64,000 nt of DNA from Comamonas koreensis (GTDB lineage Bacteria > Pseudomonadota > Gammaproteobacteria > Burkholderiales > Burkholderiaceae_C): positions 434,001 through 498,000 of the forward strand of contig NZ_JAJNCT010000010.1 in the NCBI RefSeq assembly GCF_021026195.1, in the 5' to 3' direction. The notes beneath the pieces were generated by a model that was not told the origin of the DNA, did not search any database, and worked only from the letters and a program-made list of their open reading frames with translations. Below are positions 30,815 to 40,103 of the stretch, in pieces; the stretch's first letter is position 1; the number at the start of each line of letters is the position of its first letter. Position numbers and translations under genes: made by a program.

Positions 30815-32656
30815 CTATGGGCCGGCGTCAGGCTGCGGCCAGACCGGCGCCTTACCCAGCACCTGCGCCGGTATCCAGCCGCGCAGGCTGTTGAGAAAAG
30901 CCCAGGCCTGCACACGCGGTACATCGCTCAAGGTCACCACACCTTCCACCACCTGGCCCGCCTCCAGCGCCAGGCGGCGCCCCACGCCAGGCAGCAGGCC
31001 GCAGTGCAGTGCGGGCGTGATCCAGCGGCCGTCGATTTGCATGGCGATATTGCCCCGGGTGGTCTCGGTGATCTCACCGGCCTCGTTCCACAACAGGGTG
31101 TCGAACACGCTGCTGTCCTGCGGCGCCCAGCGCTCGTAGTGCGCGCGGCGGCTGGTCTTGAAGCGCACAAACTCGCCATGCGCCTCGGCCAGCGGCGCAG
31201 CCGCCCATTGCAGACTGACCTGCGCAGGCGATGGCGGGCAGGCAAAGGCCTCGGCCTGGAACCTGCCCTGGGCATGGAGCAGCAGGCGCAGGCGCCACAG
31301 GCCTTGCGGATGGGCTTGGGCCAGGCAGTCCAAAGCCGCTCGCGCGGCCACCCCATCCCAGCGGTAGCCAAAATGCGCGGCCGCTGCGGCCATGCGCTCC
31401 AGGTGCAGCGCGGCATGGCGCAGCTGGCCATCGTCCAGCGCCAGGGTTTCGATCAGCTCAAAGGGCATGCTGGCCCGCTCCAGAAAGGCACGCTTGTGCA
31501 TCCATTCGCGCCACTCGCCGTCAGCCGTGGCATCAGCGGTGATGCCGCTGCCAATGCCGCATTGCAGCTGCGTGCCGCGCAAGGCCACCGTGCGGATGGG
31601 GACGTTGAAAGTGGCGCGTATACCACCAGCACCATCGGAGCGCACAACGCCCAAGGCGCCGCAGTACCAGCCGCGCGGCTCTAGTTCCAACTCGGCAATC
31701 GCCTGCATCGCCGCCCGCTTGGGCGCGCCGGTGACCGAGCCGCAGGGGAACAAGGCCTGCATCACATCGACCAGGCCGGTGCCCTGGGGCAGCCGGGCCC
31801 GCACGTCCGAGGTCATCTGCCACACCGTGGGCAGCGCCTGCAAAGCAAACAGCTGCGGCACCTGCACGCTGCCCAGCTGCGCAATGCGCGCCAGGTCATT
31901 GCGCAGCAGGTCAACCACCATCACGTTCTCGGCCCGCTCCTTGGCCGATGCGCGCAAGCCCTGGGCCTGGGCCTCGTCCTGTGCAGGGTTGCTGCCCCTT
32001 GCGGCCGTGCCCTTCATCGGGCGGGTCAAGATATCACCCGCGCCGCTGGCCGGTTGGTGCCAGTCGAAAAACAGCTCGGGCGATACCGACAGCAGCTGCT
32101 CATCGCCCCGGTCGATATGCAGCGCATAGCCGCCGGGCTGGGCCTGCTGCAACGCGGCAAACAGCGCGGCGCCATCCAGCTGATCGCTGCCGGGCAAGGC
32201 GCTCTGGCCTTGCAGCTGCTGGGTGTAGTTGATCTGGTAGTAAGCGCCGTTGCGGATGTCCGCATGGATGCGCGCCATCTGCGCATCAAACTGCTGGCGG
32301 CTCAGCGTACCGTGCCATTGCAGTTGCACGGCGGGCGTGTCGGCCTCAGGGAATGGCTCCAAGTCAACGGGTGGCGCATCCCAGACCGCAAACCAGGCCA
32401 GGGGCTCGCCGCTGGGCGCGGGCTGTGTCGGCAGATAGGGGTTCAGCGCCGAGGCGGCCTCATAGCGCAGGCCGCCCACGCAGCAGGCGCCCGCGCGGGC
32501 GGCCTGTTCCACGGCATCCAGCAAGGCGCGCAAGGTAGCTGCATCCTGTGCCTCCAGCACCCGGTCCGGGCCGGACAGGGTCAGGCGCAGGCGCTCGGCA
32601 CCGGACAAGGGCTGGCCCATATCGATGCGGGCAGAAAAGGGCTTGTGCGCTGTCAT
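30815..32656 (-). CDS. pabB: Fused aminodeoxychorismate synthase component I and aminodeoxychorismate lyase
   Basis: 613 aa. Residues about 1-370 are PabB (chorismate-binding): RPMKGTAARG, LLRNDLARI, PCGSVTGAPKR and GSGITADATADGEW. Residues about 375-613 are a PabC-like class IV PLP fold: FELIETLALDDG, FVRFKTSRRAHYERW and the cofactor region ETTRGNIAMQIDGRW. Together they turn chorismate and ammonia into 4-aminobenzoate for folate, with a separate PabA. The ATG at 32656 is chosen; the upstream frame to 33358 is antisense to tapT. It is divergent from tapT by 72 bases. Confidence 0.93.
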   Translation of the reverse strand: MTAHKPFSARIDMGQPLSGAERLRLTLSGPDRVLEAQDAATLRALLDAVEQAARAGACCVGGLRYEAASALNPYLPTQPAPSGEPLAWFAVWDAPPVDLEPFPEADTPAVQLQWHGTLSRQQFDAQMARIHADIRNGAYYQINYTQQLQGQSALPGSDQLDGAALFAALQQAQPGGYALHIDRGDEQLLSVSPELFFDWHQPASGAGDILTRPMKGTAARGSNPAQDEAQAQGLRASAKERAENVMVVDLLRNDLARIAQLGSVQVPQLFALQALPTVWQMTSDVRARLPQGTGLVDVMQALFPCGSVTGAPKRAAMQAIAELELEPRGWYCGALGVVRSDGAGGIRATFNVPIRTVALRGTQLQCGIGSGITADATADGEWREWMHKRAFLERASMPFELIETLALDDGQLRHAALHLERMAAAAAHFGYRWDGVAARAALDCLAQAHPQGLWRLRLLLHAQGRFQAEAFACPPSPAQVSLQWAAAPLAEAHGEFVRFKTSRRAHYERWAPQDSSVFDTLLWNEAGEITETTRGNIAMQIDGRWITPALHCGLLPGVGRRLALEAGQVVEGVVTLSDVPRVQAWAFLNSLRGWIPAQVLGKAPVWPQPDAGP

Positions 32657-32728
32657 AGGGGCGCCAGCATAGCGGCGCCGCCTTGTCCTTGCAGGACAAT
32701 AGCCATCTGTCCGCTCCCTGCCTGCCCC

Positions 32729-33364
32729 GTGTCCTCTGCCCCGCGCCGCCTCCAATGCCCCCGCTGCCACCGTCCGCAAAGCGCCTGCATCTGCGCGCTG
32801 GCGCAGCCGCTGCAGGCTGCTACCCAGGTGCTGATCCTGCAGCACCCGCTGGAGCTGCAGGAGGCCAAGGGCACCGCGCGCCTGCTGCACCTGTGCCTGC
32901 CGGGCAGCCGGCTGGAAGTGGGGGAGGCCTTTGCGCCGCAGCAGCTGGAGCAATGGCTGTACGGCGCCTGGCCCGGCGCAGAAGCCCCCCAGCACACCCT
33001 GCTGCTCTACCCCCAGACACCCGACCAGCCCGCCGCCCTGATGGCGCTGACGGGCCGCGACGCGCCAGCACCCGTCCAGCGCCTGGTGCTGATCGACGGG
33101 ACCTGGCGCAAGAGCCGCAAGATGCTCTATGCCAACCCGCTGCTGGCCCGGTTGCCCCGCCTGGCGTTGACCGATACCGGGCCGGCCGGCTACCGCATCC
33201 GCAAGGCGCCGCGCGCAGGCCAGCTCTCGACCCTGGAGGCAGCCGCGCTGGCGCTGCAACAGCTGGAGGCCTGGCCCGATGGCGCACCGCCGCTGCAGGC
33301 GCTGCAGCAGTCCTTTGACGGCCTGATCGCGCAGTACGAACGCCTGCGTGCAGCACATTCATAA
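32729..33364 (+). CDS. tapT: tRNA-uridine aminocarboxypropyltransferase (DTW domain)
   Basis: 211 aa. An N-terminal zinc-binding set CPRCHRPQSACIC is followed by the DTW motif in LIDGTWRKSRKML and by YRIRKAP. DTW proteins of the TapT/TuaA type (E. coli YfiP) put an acp group from SAM on uridine-47 of tRNA. The GTG at 32729 gives MSSAPRRLQCPRC; the frame upstream is antisense to pabB and is not used. Confidence 0.88.
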   Translation: MSSAPRRLQCPRCHRPQSACICALAQPLQAATQVLILQHPLELQEAKGTARLLHLCLPGSRLEVGEAFAPQQLEQWLYGAWPGAEAPQHTLLLYPQTPDQPAALMALTGRDAPAPVQRLVLIDGTWRKSRKMLYANPLLARLPRLALTDTGPAGYRIRKAPRAGQLSTLEAAALALQQLEAWPDGAPPLQALQQSFDGLIAQYERLRAAHS

Positions 33365-33478
33365 TTGGCGCCCTGGCGACAATGCGCCCGCCTGCGCGCC
33401 CGTGGGTGAGCGCGCACTCGGAGATACTCCAGGCCATTGCTTATCCTCGTATTTCCATTTCTCTGACGGAGCCCTTGC

Positions 33479-35008
33479 ATGAAGTTCTCGACCCTCACCC
33501 TGCTCAGCGCCGCGCTGTGCGCCGCCGGCCTGGCCCAGGCCGCTGCCCCCTCCGATGCCGCCGTGCAACAAGCCAGCAGCGCCAGCCTGCGTGAATGGAT
33601 CGAGGTGCTGGCCCTGCCCAATGACTCGAACGTGGCGGCCGACATCGAGAAGAATGCGCAGTGGTTCAAGGCGGCGCTGGAGAAGCGCGGCTTCCAGGCC
33701 CAGCTGCTGCCCAACCAGGGCAAGCCCATGGTGCTGGCCACCCTGCCCCCAGTGCCCGGCGCCACCAAGACGGTGCTGTTCTACGCCCATATGGACGGCC
33801 AGGCCGTGACCCCGTCCGAATGGCAGCAGGAGAGCCCCTGGAAGCCGGTGCTGAAGGAACGCCAGGCCGATGGCGCCTGGAAAGAGATTGCACTGGAGCA
33901 GCTCTACGGCGCCCAGCCCAACCCCGAGTGGCGCGTGTTTGGCCGTTCTTCGTCCGATGACAAGGCCCCCATCATCATGCTGATGGCCGCCATCGATGCA
34001 CTGCAGCAGCAGGGCCTGGCGCCCAGCACCAATATCAAGATCCTGCTCGACTCCGAAGAGGAAAAAGGTTCGCCATCGCTGGGCGGCGTCATCCATGCCA
34101 ACCTGGATGCCCTGAAGGCCGATGCACTGCTGGTGCTCGATGGCCCCATGCATGCCAGCAACCGCCCCACCCTGGTGTTTGGCAACCGGGGCGTGGCCCA
34201 GGCCACCTTGACCATCTATGGCCCCAGCCAGGATCTGCACAGCGGCCACTACGGCAACTACGCCGCCAACCCCGCGTTCACGATGGCGCAGCTGCTCGCC
34301 TCGATGAAGGCGCCCGATGGCCGCGTGCTCGTCAAGGGCTACTACGACGGCATCAGCTTTGATGCCCAGACCCAGGCCGTGATGAAGGCTGTGCCCGATG
34401 ACGAGACCGCGCTGCGCAAGCGCCTGGGCATTGCCCAGGCCGAGAAGGTGGGCAACAACTACCAGGAAGCGATGCAGTACCCCTCGCTCAATGTGCGCGG
34501 CCTGCAAAGTGCGGATGTGGGGGCCAAGGCCCGTACCGTGGTGCCCGCCCAGGCGATTGCCGAGCTGGACCTGCGCACGGTGCCCGAGACCCCACCCGAG
34601 CGCCTGCTGCAGCTGCTCAAGACCCATATCGAAGGCCAGGGCTTCACCCTGATTGACGGCGAGCCCAGCGCCGAGCAGCGCGCCCAGTATCCCAAGCTGG
34701 CCAGCCTGAAGATGGGCGGCGTATCGGCCTCGTCCAGCGCCGTGCGTACCGACCTGAACGCCCCCATTGGCGACTGGCTGCGCCAGGGCATGCAGCAAGC
34801 CTGGGGCCAGGCGCCTGTGCAGATCCGCATGATGGGCGGCACGGTGCCCACGGGTGCAGCGGTGCAGGCGTTGAAGGTGCCCTTTGTGATCGTGCCCATG
34901 GTCAATGCGGACAACAACCAGCACAGCAAGAACGAGAACATGCGCCTGGGCAACTACTTCGATGGCGTCAAGAGCCTGGCATCCATCCTGAGCCAGCCCT
35001 GGAAATAA
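33479..35008 (+). CDS. Secreted M20 family metallopeptidase
   Basis: 509 aa. A signal peptide ends near AQAAAPS (about residue 22). Metal ligands of the M20 fold are seen in FYAHMDGQ, in RSSSDDKAP and in LDSEEEKGSP; a later histidine is in DLHSGHYG. M20 enzymes use two zinc ions to cut dipeptides or N-acyl amino acids. Export to the periplasm is expected. Substrate unknown. A terminator for the convergent NUP gene lies just past its stop. Confidence 0.9.
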   Translation: MKFSTLTLLSAALCAAGLAQAAAPSDAAVQQASSASLREWIEVLALPNDSNVAADIEKNAQWFKAALEKRGFQAQLLPNQGKPMVLATLPPVPGATKTVLFYAHMDGQAVTPSEWQQESPWKPVLKERQADGAWKEIALEQLYGAQPNPEWRVFGRSSSDDKAPIIMLMAAIDALQQQGLAPSTNIKILLDSEEEKGSPSLGGVIHANLDALKADALLVLDGPMHASNRPTLVFGNRGVAQATLTIYGPSQDLHSGHYGNYAANPAFTMAQLLASMKAPDGRVLVKGYYDGISFDAQTQAVMKAVPDDETALRKRLGIAQAEKVGNNYQEAMQYPSLNVRGLQSADVGAKARTVVPAQAIAELDLRTVPETPPERLLQLLKTHIEGQGFTLIDGEPSAEQRAQYPKLASLKMGGVSASSSAVRTDLNAPIGDWLRQGMQQAWGQAPVQIRMMGGTVPTGAAVQALKVPFVIVPMVNADNNQHSKNENMRLGNYFDGVKSLASILSQPWK

Positions 35009-35013
35009 GCCAC

Positions 35014-35040
35014 AAAAAAGGCCCCCAGCGTATGGGGGCC
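35014..35040 (-). terminator. Terminator of the NUP-like gene
   Basis: Perfect 8-bp stem GGCCCCCA / TGGGGGCC with a GCGTA loop (35020-35040), followed on the minus strand by six T (35019-35014). On the plus strand there is no T-run, so it mainly serves the minus-strand gene. Confidence 0.8.
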
Positions 35041-35061
35041 TGCTGTGCGTAGCGGTTCAGC

Positions 35062-36114
35062 TCAGCGCTGCGCTGGCACGCCGTCTTTCCATTGCGGCCA
35101 GTCCTTCACCACCGTGTCGACAAAGACGCCGCCCACGGCCGCCACATTGGCCACCGTTTCGGCAAAGCCGCCTGCGGTTTCGCCGGGCTTGGGGTCCAGG
35201 TGGGCCTGGGTCGTTTCCTGCGGGTTGCCCTGGTCAAAATTGACCGAGCCGCGCAGGCTCAGAATCCGGTCCGTGCCATGGCTGCGCTTGAGCACCAGCG
35301 CAATGGCGGCGGCTTCCATCTCGGTGGCGACATAGTCGTCCGCACCGTAGAGCTTGGCGATGTACTGCGCCTCCTTGGACAGACCCGGGCCATGGAAGAA
35401 GGTGTCGCCCGTCATATGCGTGCCCACATGCACGCTGGGCACCTTGCGCGCCGCCGCATCGGGGTAGCGCATGCGGTAGCGCTGGGCCGATTCGCTGTCC
35501 TGCAGCGGCACGGCGCGGGTCATCGCATAGGCGGCCTGGGTCAAGGCCGGGTTCAGCGCAAAGCGGCGGTAGTCCTCATAGCCCTTGCGCGGCATAAAGA
35601 CGGGCGCGCCGGCCTGGCCCTCTTCCGGCGCCCAGCGGTGGCCCAGGTCATAGTCGACCAGCCAGCTGCCCCAGGTCACATCACCAATGGTGCCGCGCGA
35701 TGGCGGCGTGCCGGCCACGCCGCTGATCACATAGTAGGCCTGGTCAAAATTGAACTGCGGGTTCAGCACGATGGCCTGCATCGAGGCCGAGGCATTGACC
35801 TTGCCCATGCCCAGCACGCTGCCGCAGACGCCATCGGTATTGCAGAACACCGGCCCCAGCGCGCCCGGCACCTGGATAGGCTGGGCATTGCGGAAGTAGC
35901 GCTCATACCAGTGCTGGAACTCGCCGGCCCGGTCGCCGGTGTTGGCACCGATCTCGAACATGGCCGCCACAAACACCTTCACCTGAACCGGTGGCGCGGC
36001 CTGGGCCGTCTTGGGCGGCTGGCTGCCGGTGCTGGCGCAACCTGAGAGCAACGCCAGCAACAGGGCGCTGGCGCACAGTGGCCGGGCGAGAGAGCGAAAC
36101 GGGGCACGGGGCAT
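35062..36114 (-). CDS. Purine nucleoside permease (NUP)-like lipoprotein
   Basis: 350 aa. The N-terminus has a lipobox LLSGC, so the protein is exported and lipidated. The body matches the purine nucleoside permease family: AAMFEIGANTGDRAGEFQHWYE, here cited only by FEIGANTGDRAGE, then GMGKVNASASMQAI and GTHMTGDTFFHG, and VATEMEAAAIA. The fold is like nucleoside phosphorylases rather than a membrane permease, so enzymatic processing of purine nucleosides is likely. The ATG at 36114 follows AGGAG; the frame to 36183 is longer but less likely. Confidence 0.85.
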   Translation of the reverse strand: MPRAPFRSLARPLCASALLLALLSGCASTGSQPPKTAQAAPPVQVKVFVAAMFEIGANTGDRAGEFQHWYERYFRNAQPIQVPGALGPVFCNTDGVCGSVLGMGKVNASASMQAIVLNPQFNFDQAYYVISGVAGTPPSRGTIGDVTWGSWLVDYDLGHRWAPEEGQAGAPVFMPRKGYEDYRRFALNPALTQAAYAMTRAVPLQDSESAQRYRMRYPDAAARKVPSVHVGTHMTGDTFFHGPGLSKEAQYIAKLYGADDYVATEMEAAAIALVLKRSHGTDRILSLRGSVNFDQGNPQETTQAHLDPKPGETAGGFAETVANVAAVGGVFVDTVVKDWPQWKDGVPAQR

Positions 36115-36157
36115 GGGGTATTTCTCCTGGTCAGACCACCGGTATATCAGCGGCATA

Positions 36158-37147
36158 TCAACGCGGTCCGGCGTGCTGCGCATTGTAGGTCGGCAGCGTG
36201 GCTGCAGCCTGGCCCAGCGCTGTCACCAAGGCATCGACCTCGGGGACCGCCGCCCGGTGCAGCGGCAGCAGCACCTGGGTGCGGAACGGAATCGAAAAGG
36301 CCAGCGGCCGCTGCACCAGGCCCTGGCCCATGCAGGCCTGCGCAGTGAAGGGGTTCACAATCGCCAGGCCCAGGCCGTTTTGCACCATCGCGCAGACCGC
36401 CACGGCGCTGTGCGTCTCCAGCAGCATTTGCCGGCCCACGCCGGCATCGGCAAACACCTGGTCGATCTGGGTGCGGTAGGGGTCGCCCTCGGCCAGGCTG
36501 ATAAAGGCCTGGTCCGCAAAGTCAGCGGGCTCCAGCCTGGGCCTGCGCGCCAGCGGGTGGCCGGCGGGCAGAACCGCCACCTCGTCCAATGCCGGCAAGG
36601 CCACGGCACGGGTGCCGGCCGGTGCCTCGCCATGCTCGGTCAGGCCCAGGTCATAGCGCTGGGCGGCCATCCATTGCTGCAACAGTGGCGCCTCCTGCGT
36701 GGCGACGCTGACCGCCACTGGCCCCTGCGCCTGCTGCATCCGCGCCAGCGCCGCCGGCAGCAGCGCATGGCTGAGTGCCGGCATGCTCAGCACGCTGATG
36801 CGCGCAGCTTGCGGGCGCGACAGCGCCACCGCGCGGTCAATCACCCGGTCCAAGCCCTGCCAGCTGCGCTGAACCTCTTCCCACAGCGCCAAGGCGCGGG
36901 CATTGGGCCGCAGCCGGCCTTGCACCCGCTCAAACAGCGGGTAGCCCAGCAGCTGCTCCATGCGCGCCAGATCGCGGCTCACCGTGGGCTGGGAGCTGAA
37001 CAGCAGCCCCGCCGCGCCGGTCACCCCGCCCGCCAGCATGACGGCGCGGAACACCTCGATATGGCGGTGCTGCAGCCGGGGCGCTGACGGGCTCGGCTCC
37101 CGGGATGGATCGGAAGCGGAGGGAGCGGGGCTTGGCGAACGGGGCAT
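36158..37147 (-). CDS. lysR: LysR, activator of lysA
   Basis: 329 aa from the ATG at 37147. The first 25 residues are Pro/Ser-rich, then comes HRHIEVFRAVMLAGGVTGAA and SSQPTVSRDLARME, which closely follow E. coli LysR. Later blocks VRG/VQGRLRP, ETHSAVAVCAMV and VNPFTAQ match too. It is divergent from lysA, the same layout as in E. coli, where LysR with diaminopimelate activates lysA. The start is uncertain: ATGs at 37174, 37180 and 37192 exist, but the extra codons are rare ones. Confidence 0.9.
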   Translation of the reverse strand: MPRSPSPAPSASDPSREPSPSAPRLQHRHIEVFRAVMLAGGVTGAAGLLFSSQPTVSRDLARMEQLLGYPLFERVQGRLRPNARALALWEEVQRSWQGLDRVIDRAVALSRPQAARISVLSMPALSHALLPAALARMQQAQGPVAVSVATQEAPLLQQWMAAQRYDLGLTEHGEAPAGTRAVALPALDEVAVLPAGHPLARRPRLEPADFADQAFISLAEGDPYRTQIDQVFADAGVGRQMLLETHSAVAVCAMVQNGLGLAIVNPFTAQACMGQGLVQRPLAFSIPFRTQVLLPLHRAAVPEVDALVTALGQAAATLPTYNAQHAGPR

Positions 37148-37298
37148 GGGCAGGAGGCACGACGACAGAGACATATCCATTATGAATGACATGCCGACAA
37201 ATAAGCATTAGACCAAATACCCCGCCCCAGGCACACTGGGCAGCTGATTTCTCCAATCTCTCCGACTCCCCGATTCCAAGCCCTGCGGCACACCGACT

Positions 37299-38549
37299 AT
37301 GAGCAACCCCTTTACCCCCGATCTGCTGTGGCAGCTGGCCGATGACTTCAACACCCCGCTGTGGGTGTATGACGCGGACACCATCCGCCAGCGCATTGCC
37401 GAGCTGCAGGCCTTCGACACCGTGCGCTTTGCGCAAAAGGCCTGCTCCAACATCCATGTGCTGCAGCTGATGCGTGCGCAAGGCGTCAAGGTGGATGCGG
37501 TCTCGCGCGGCGAAGTGCTGCGCGCGCTGGCAGCCGGCTACCAGGGCGGTTTTGGCGAGCCTTCCGACATCGTGTTCACCGCCGATGTGATGGACGAGGC
37601 CACCCTGGCCACCGTGGTCGAGCACCAAATCCCCGTCAATGCCGGCTCCATCGACATGCTGCACCAGCTGGGCCAGGCATCGCCCGGCCATGCGGTCTGG
37701 CTGCGCATCAACCCCGGCTTTGGCCATGGCCACAGCAACAAGACCAATACCGGCGGCGAGCACAGCAAGCACGGCATCTGGCACAGCGACCTGACGATGG
37801 CGCTGGCGGTGATCGCCGAGCGCGGCCTGCAGCTGGTGGGTCTGCACATGCACATCGGCTCGGGCGTGGACTACGGCCACCTGCAGGAAGTTTGCGGCGC
37901 GATGGTGCAGCTGGTGCAGCGCACCCACGCAGCCGGCCACCGCCTGCAGGCCATCTCGGCCGGCGGCGGCCTGTCCATCCCCTACAAGGAGGGCGATGCC
38001 ACCATCGACACCCAGCACTACTTTGGCCTCTGGGATGCGGCCCGCAAGCAGGCCGAGGCACTGGTGGGCCACCACCTGGGCCTGGAGCTGGAGCCGGGCC
38101 GTTACCTGGTGGCCGAATCCGGTGTGCTGCTGGGCACCGTGCGCGCCACCAAGGATGCCGGCAGCAACCACTTTGTGCTGGTCGATACCGGCTTCAACGA
38201 GCTGATGCGTCCGTCGATGTACGGCAGCTACCACGGCATGCATGTGCAGCGCCGTGGCGTCGGCGTGCTGCCTGCGCAGGGCGATGCCGTCGTCGCCGGC
38301 CCGCTCTGCGAGTCCGGTGATGTCTTCACCCAGGGCGAATCCGGCGTGGTGCTGCCCCGTCCGCTGGGTGATGCGCAGGTGGGCGATCTGCTGGTGATCC
38401 ACGACACCGGTGCCTACGGCGCCTCGATGTCCAGCAACTACAACAGCCGCCCGCTGGCGGCCGAGGTGCTGGTCGAAGACGGCAAGGCGCGCCTCATCCG
38501 CCGCCGCCAGACGGTGGACGAGCTGCTGGCACTGGAACTCGGCCTCTGA
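37299..38549 (+). CDS. lysA: Diaminopimelate decarboxylase
   Basis: 416 aa PLP enzyme (fold type III) that makes lysine from meso-diaminopimelate. The PLP lysine is Lys47 in RFAQKACSN, equivalent to Lys54 of E. coli LysA. Also seen are HMHIGSGVDYGHL, GGGLSIPY and the C-terminal CESGDVF and GAYGASMSSNYNSRP. It is divergent from lysR across about 150 bases. Its TGA abuts the convergent TGA of the MocR gene with no gap (TGATCA) and no terminator. Confidence 0.97.
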   Translation: MSNPFTPDLLWQLADDFNTPLWVYDADTIRQRIAELQAFDTVRFAQKACSNIHVLQLMRAQGVKVDAVSRGEVLRALAAGYQGGFGEPSDIVFTADVMDEATLATVVEHQIPVNAGSIDMLHQLGQASPGHAVWLRINPGFGHGHSNKTNTGGEHSKHGIWHSDLTMALAVIAERGLQLVGLHMHIGSGVDYGHLQEVCGAMVQLVQRTHAAGHRLQAISAGGGLSIPYKEGDATIDTQHYFGLWDAARKQAEALVGHHLGLELEPGRYLVAESGVLLGTVRATKDAGSNHFVLVDTGFNELMRPSMYGSYHGMHVQRRGVGVLPAQGDAVVAGPLCESGDVFTQGESGVVLPRPLGDAQVGDLLVIHDTGAYGASMSSNYNSRPLAAEVLVEDGKARLIRRRQTVDELLALELGL

Positions 38550-39959
38550 TCAGCCCGGCGCCGCGCGCCATGGCGCCATTGCCGCATCCAGGCGCGGCGA
38601 TTGCATGGCCCCGACATTGCAGCGCGACCAGCGCGAGGTGGCGCTGCTGTCCAGGCTGAACACCCGGCCCGGCGCCATCGTCACCTGCCGCGCCAGCAGC
38701 GCGCTGGCCAGCTGGGCTGAATCCTCGCAACCGGGGAAGGCCGCCCAGAGGTAGAGCGACTGCTCGCTGCGCGCAAACACCTCGCAGCCCTGGCGGTCCA
38801 TCCAGTCCAGCGCCTGCGCCGTGGCCTGGCCCAGGCGCCCGCGCAGCCGCACCAGGTGCCGCTCATACTGGCCCTCGCGCAGCATCACATCGACCATGCG
38901 CTCGCAGTACTCCGAACCGCTCACATGGATGAGGCTGCGCAGATCGGCCAGGTCGCTGGCCAGATCGGGGTGGCAGGCGATGAAGCCCACCCGCAGCGCC
39001 GCCGAGAATGACTTGGAAAAACTGCCGATGTAGATGGTGTTAGTCAGCTGGTTCAGCACCGACAGGCGCGTGGCCGTGGTTGGTTTGAAATCGGCCAGCG
39101 GGTCGTTTTCAACCACCAGCATCTGCTGCTGGGCCGCCAACTGCAGGATGCGGTAGGCCTTGGCAGCGCTCAGGTCCGAGCCAGTGGGGTTATGCGCCAG
39201 CGATTGGGTAAAGAACAGGCGCGGCCGCTCGGTCTGCAGCAGGCGCTCCAGCGCCTGCACATCGGGGCCATCGGCCTGGCGCGGCACGCCCAGCACGCGC
39301 GCGCCGGCCAGTTGGAGCTTGCCAAACAGCAGGTAGTAGCCGGGATCGTCCACCAGCACGGTCGTGCCCGGCGTCACCCAGTGGCGGATGACCAGGTCGA
39401 GTGCGTCATTGGCGCCCTGGGTCAGCAGCAGCTGCTGAGAGCTCACCTCCAGGCCGAACATGCCGAGCTTGCGCACCAGGCTGTCGCGCAAGGGCGCATA
39501 GCCCATGCGACTGCCGTAGCGGAACAGCGCGCCCAACCCCGTGCGCACCACCTTCTGGTGGTAGCGGTCCAGGCGCATATCGGCCAGCCAGCCGATCGGC
39601 GGAAAACCATCGCCCAGCGCCAGCGCGTCGGGCTGGGTCTTGAGCTGCTCGCGCATCAGCCAGACCACATCCATCGCGCGCTGCAGTGGCGCAGCACCCT
39701 CCCCCACAGCCAGGCCCGCCGCTGGCCGCTGGGCCAGCACATAAAAGCCCGATCCCCGCCGCGCCTCCACCAAACCGCGCGATACCAGCAGCTCAAAGGC
39801 CGCCACCACGGTGTTCTTGGCATAGCCATGCAGCTGCGCCAGCGCGCGCAAGGAGGGCAGCTTGTCACCTGCGCGCAGCACGCCGCCTGCAATCTGCCGG
39901 CCCAGCATGGCGGCCAGGTTTTCAGCAATCGAGGCCTTGCGGCCGGTGGCGGTGGGCAT
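38550..39959 (-). CDS. MocR-type regulator (GntR HTH fused to aminotransferase fold)
   Basis: 469 aa. Residues about 8-75 are a GntR winged helix (PSLRALAQLHGYAKNTVVAA). The rest is a fold type I aminotransferase with the PLP lysine Lys316 in GSFSKSFSAALRVGF and NPTGSDL. MocR regulators use PLP to sense amines or amino acids. The ATG at 39959 follows AGGAG. It is divergent from the HMG-CoA reductase gene, with a perfect 10-bp inverted repeat between, so it very likely controls that gene and itself. Its ligand is unknown. Confidence 0.93.
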   Translation of the reverse strand: MPTATGRKASIAENLAAMLGRQIAGGVLRAGDKLPSLRALAQLHGYAKNTVVAAFELLVSRGLVEARRGSGFYVLAQRPAAGLAVGEGAAPLQRAMDVVWLMREQLKTQPDALALGDGFPPIGWLADMRLDRYHQKVVRTGLGALFRYGSRMGYAPLRDSLVRKLGMFGLEVSSQQLLLTQGANDALDLVIRHWVTPGTTVLVDDPGYYLLFGKLQLAGARVLGVPRQADGPDVQALERLLQTERPRLFFTQSLAHNPTGSDLSAAKAYRILQLAAQQQMLVVENDPLADFKPTTATRLSVLNQLTNTIYIGSFSKSFSAALRVGFIACHPDLASDLADLRSLIHVSGSEYCERMVDVMLREGQYERHLVRLRGRLGQATAQALDWMDRQGCEVFARSEQSLYLWAAFPGCEDSAQLASALLARQVTMAPGRVFSLDSSATSRWSRCNVGAMQSPRLDAAMAPWRAAPG

Positions 39960-40016
39960 GGGTGCTCCTGGAGAAAGGCTGGGCACGATGCTGCGTTGCA
40001 GCAGCACTGTCCCGGC

Positions 40017-40046
40017 AAACTGTACCTGTCTATAGCGGTACAGTTT
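40017..40046. promoter_or_regulatory. Perfect inverted repeat, candidate MocR operator
   Basis: AAACTGTACC (40017-40026) and GGTACAGTTT (40037-40046) are perfect reverse complements, with a 10-base AT-containing spacer. The site lies midway between the divergent MocR gene (start 39959) and the HMG-CoA reductase gene (start 40104). One 20-bp centre-to-centre spacing places both half sites on the same face of the helix. Confidence 0.72.
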
Positions 40047-40103
40047 AGGTAGATTGCGGGCTGGACCTCAACGCATTCCAGCAAAAAATCACCAGGAGAC
40101 ACC

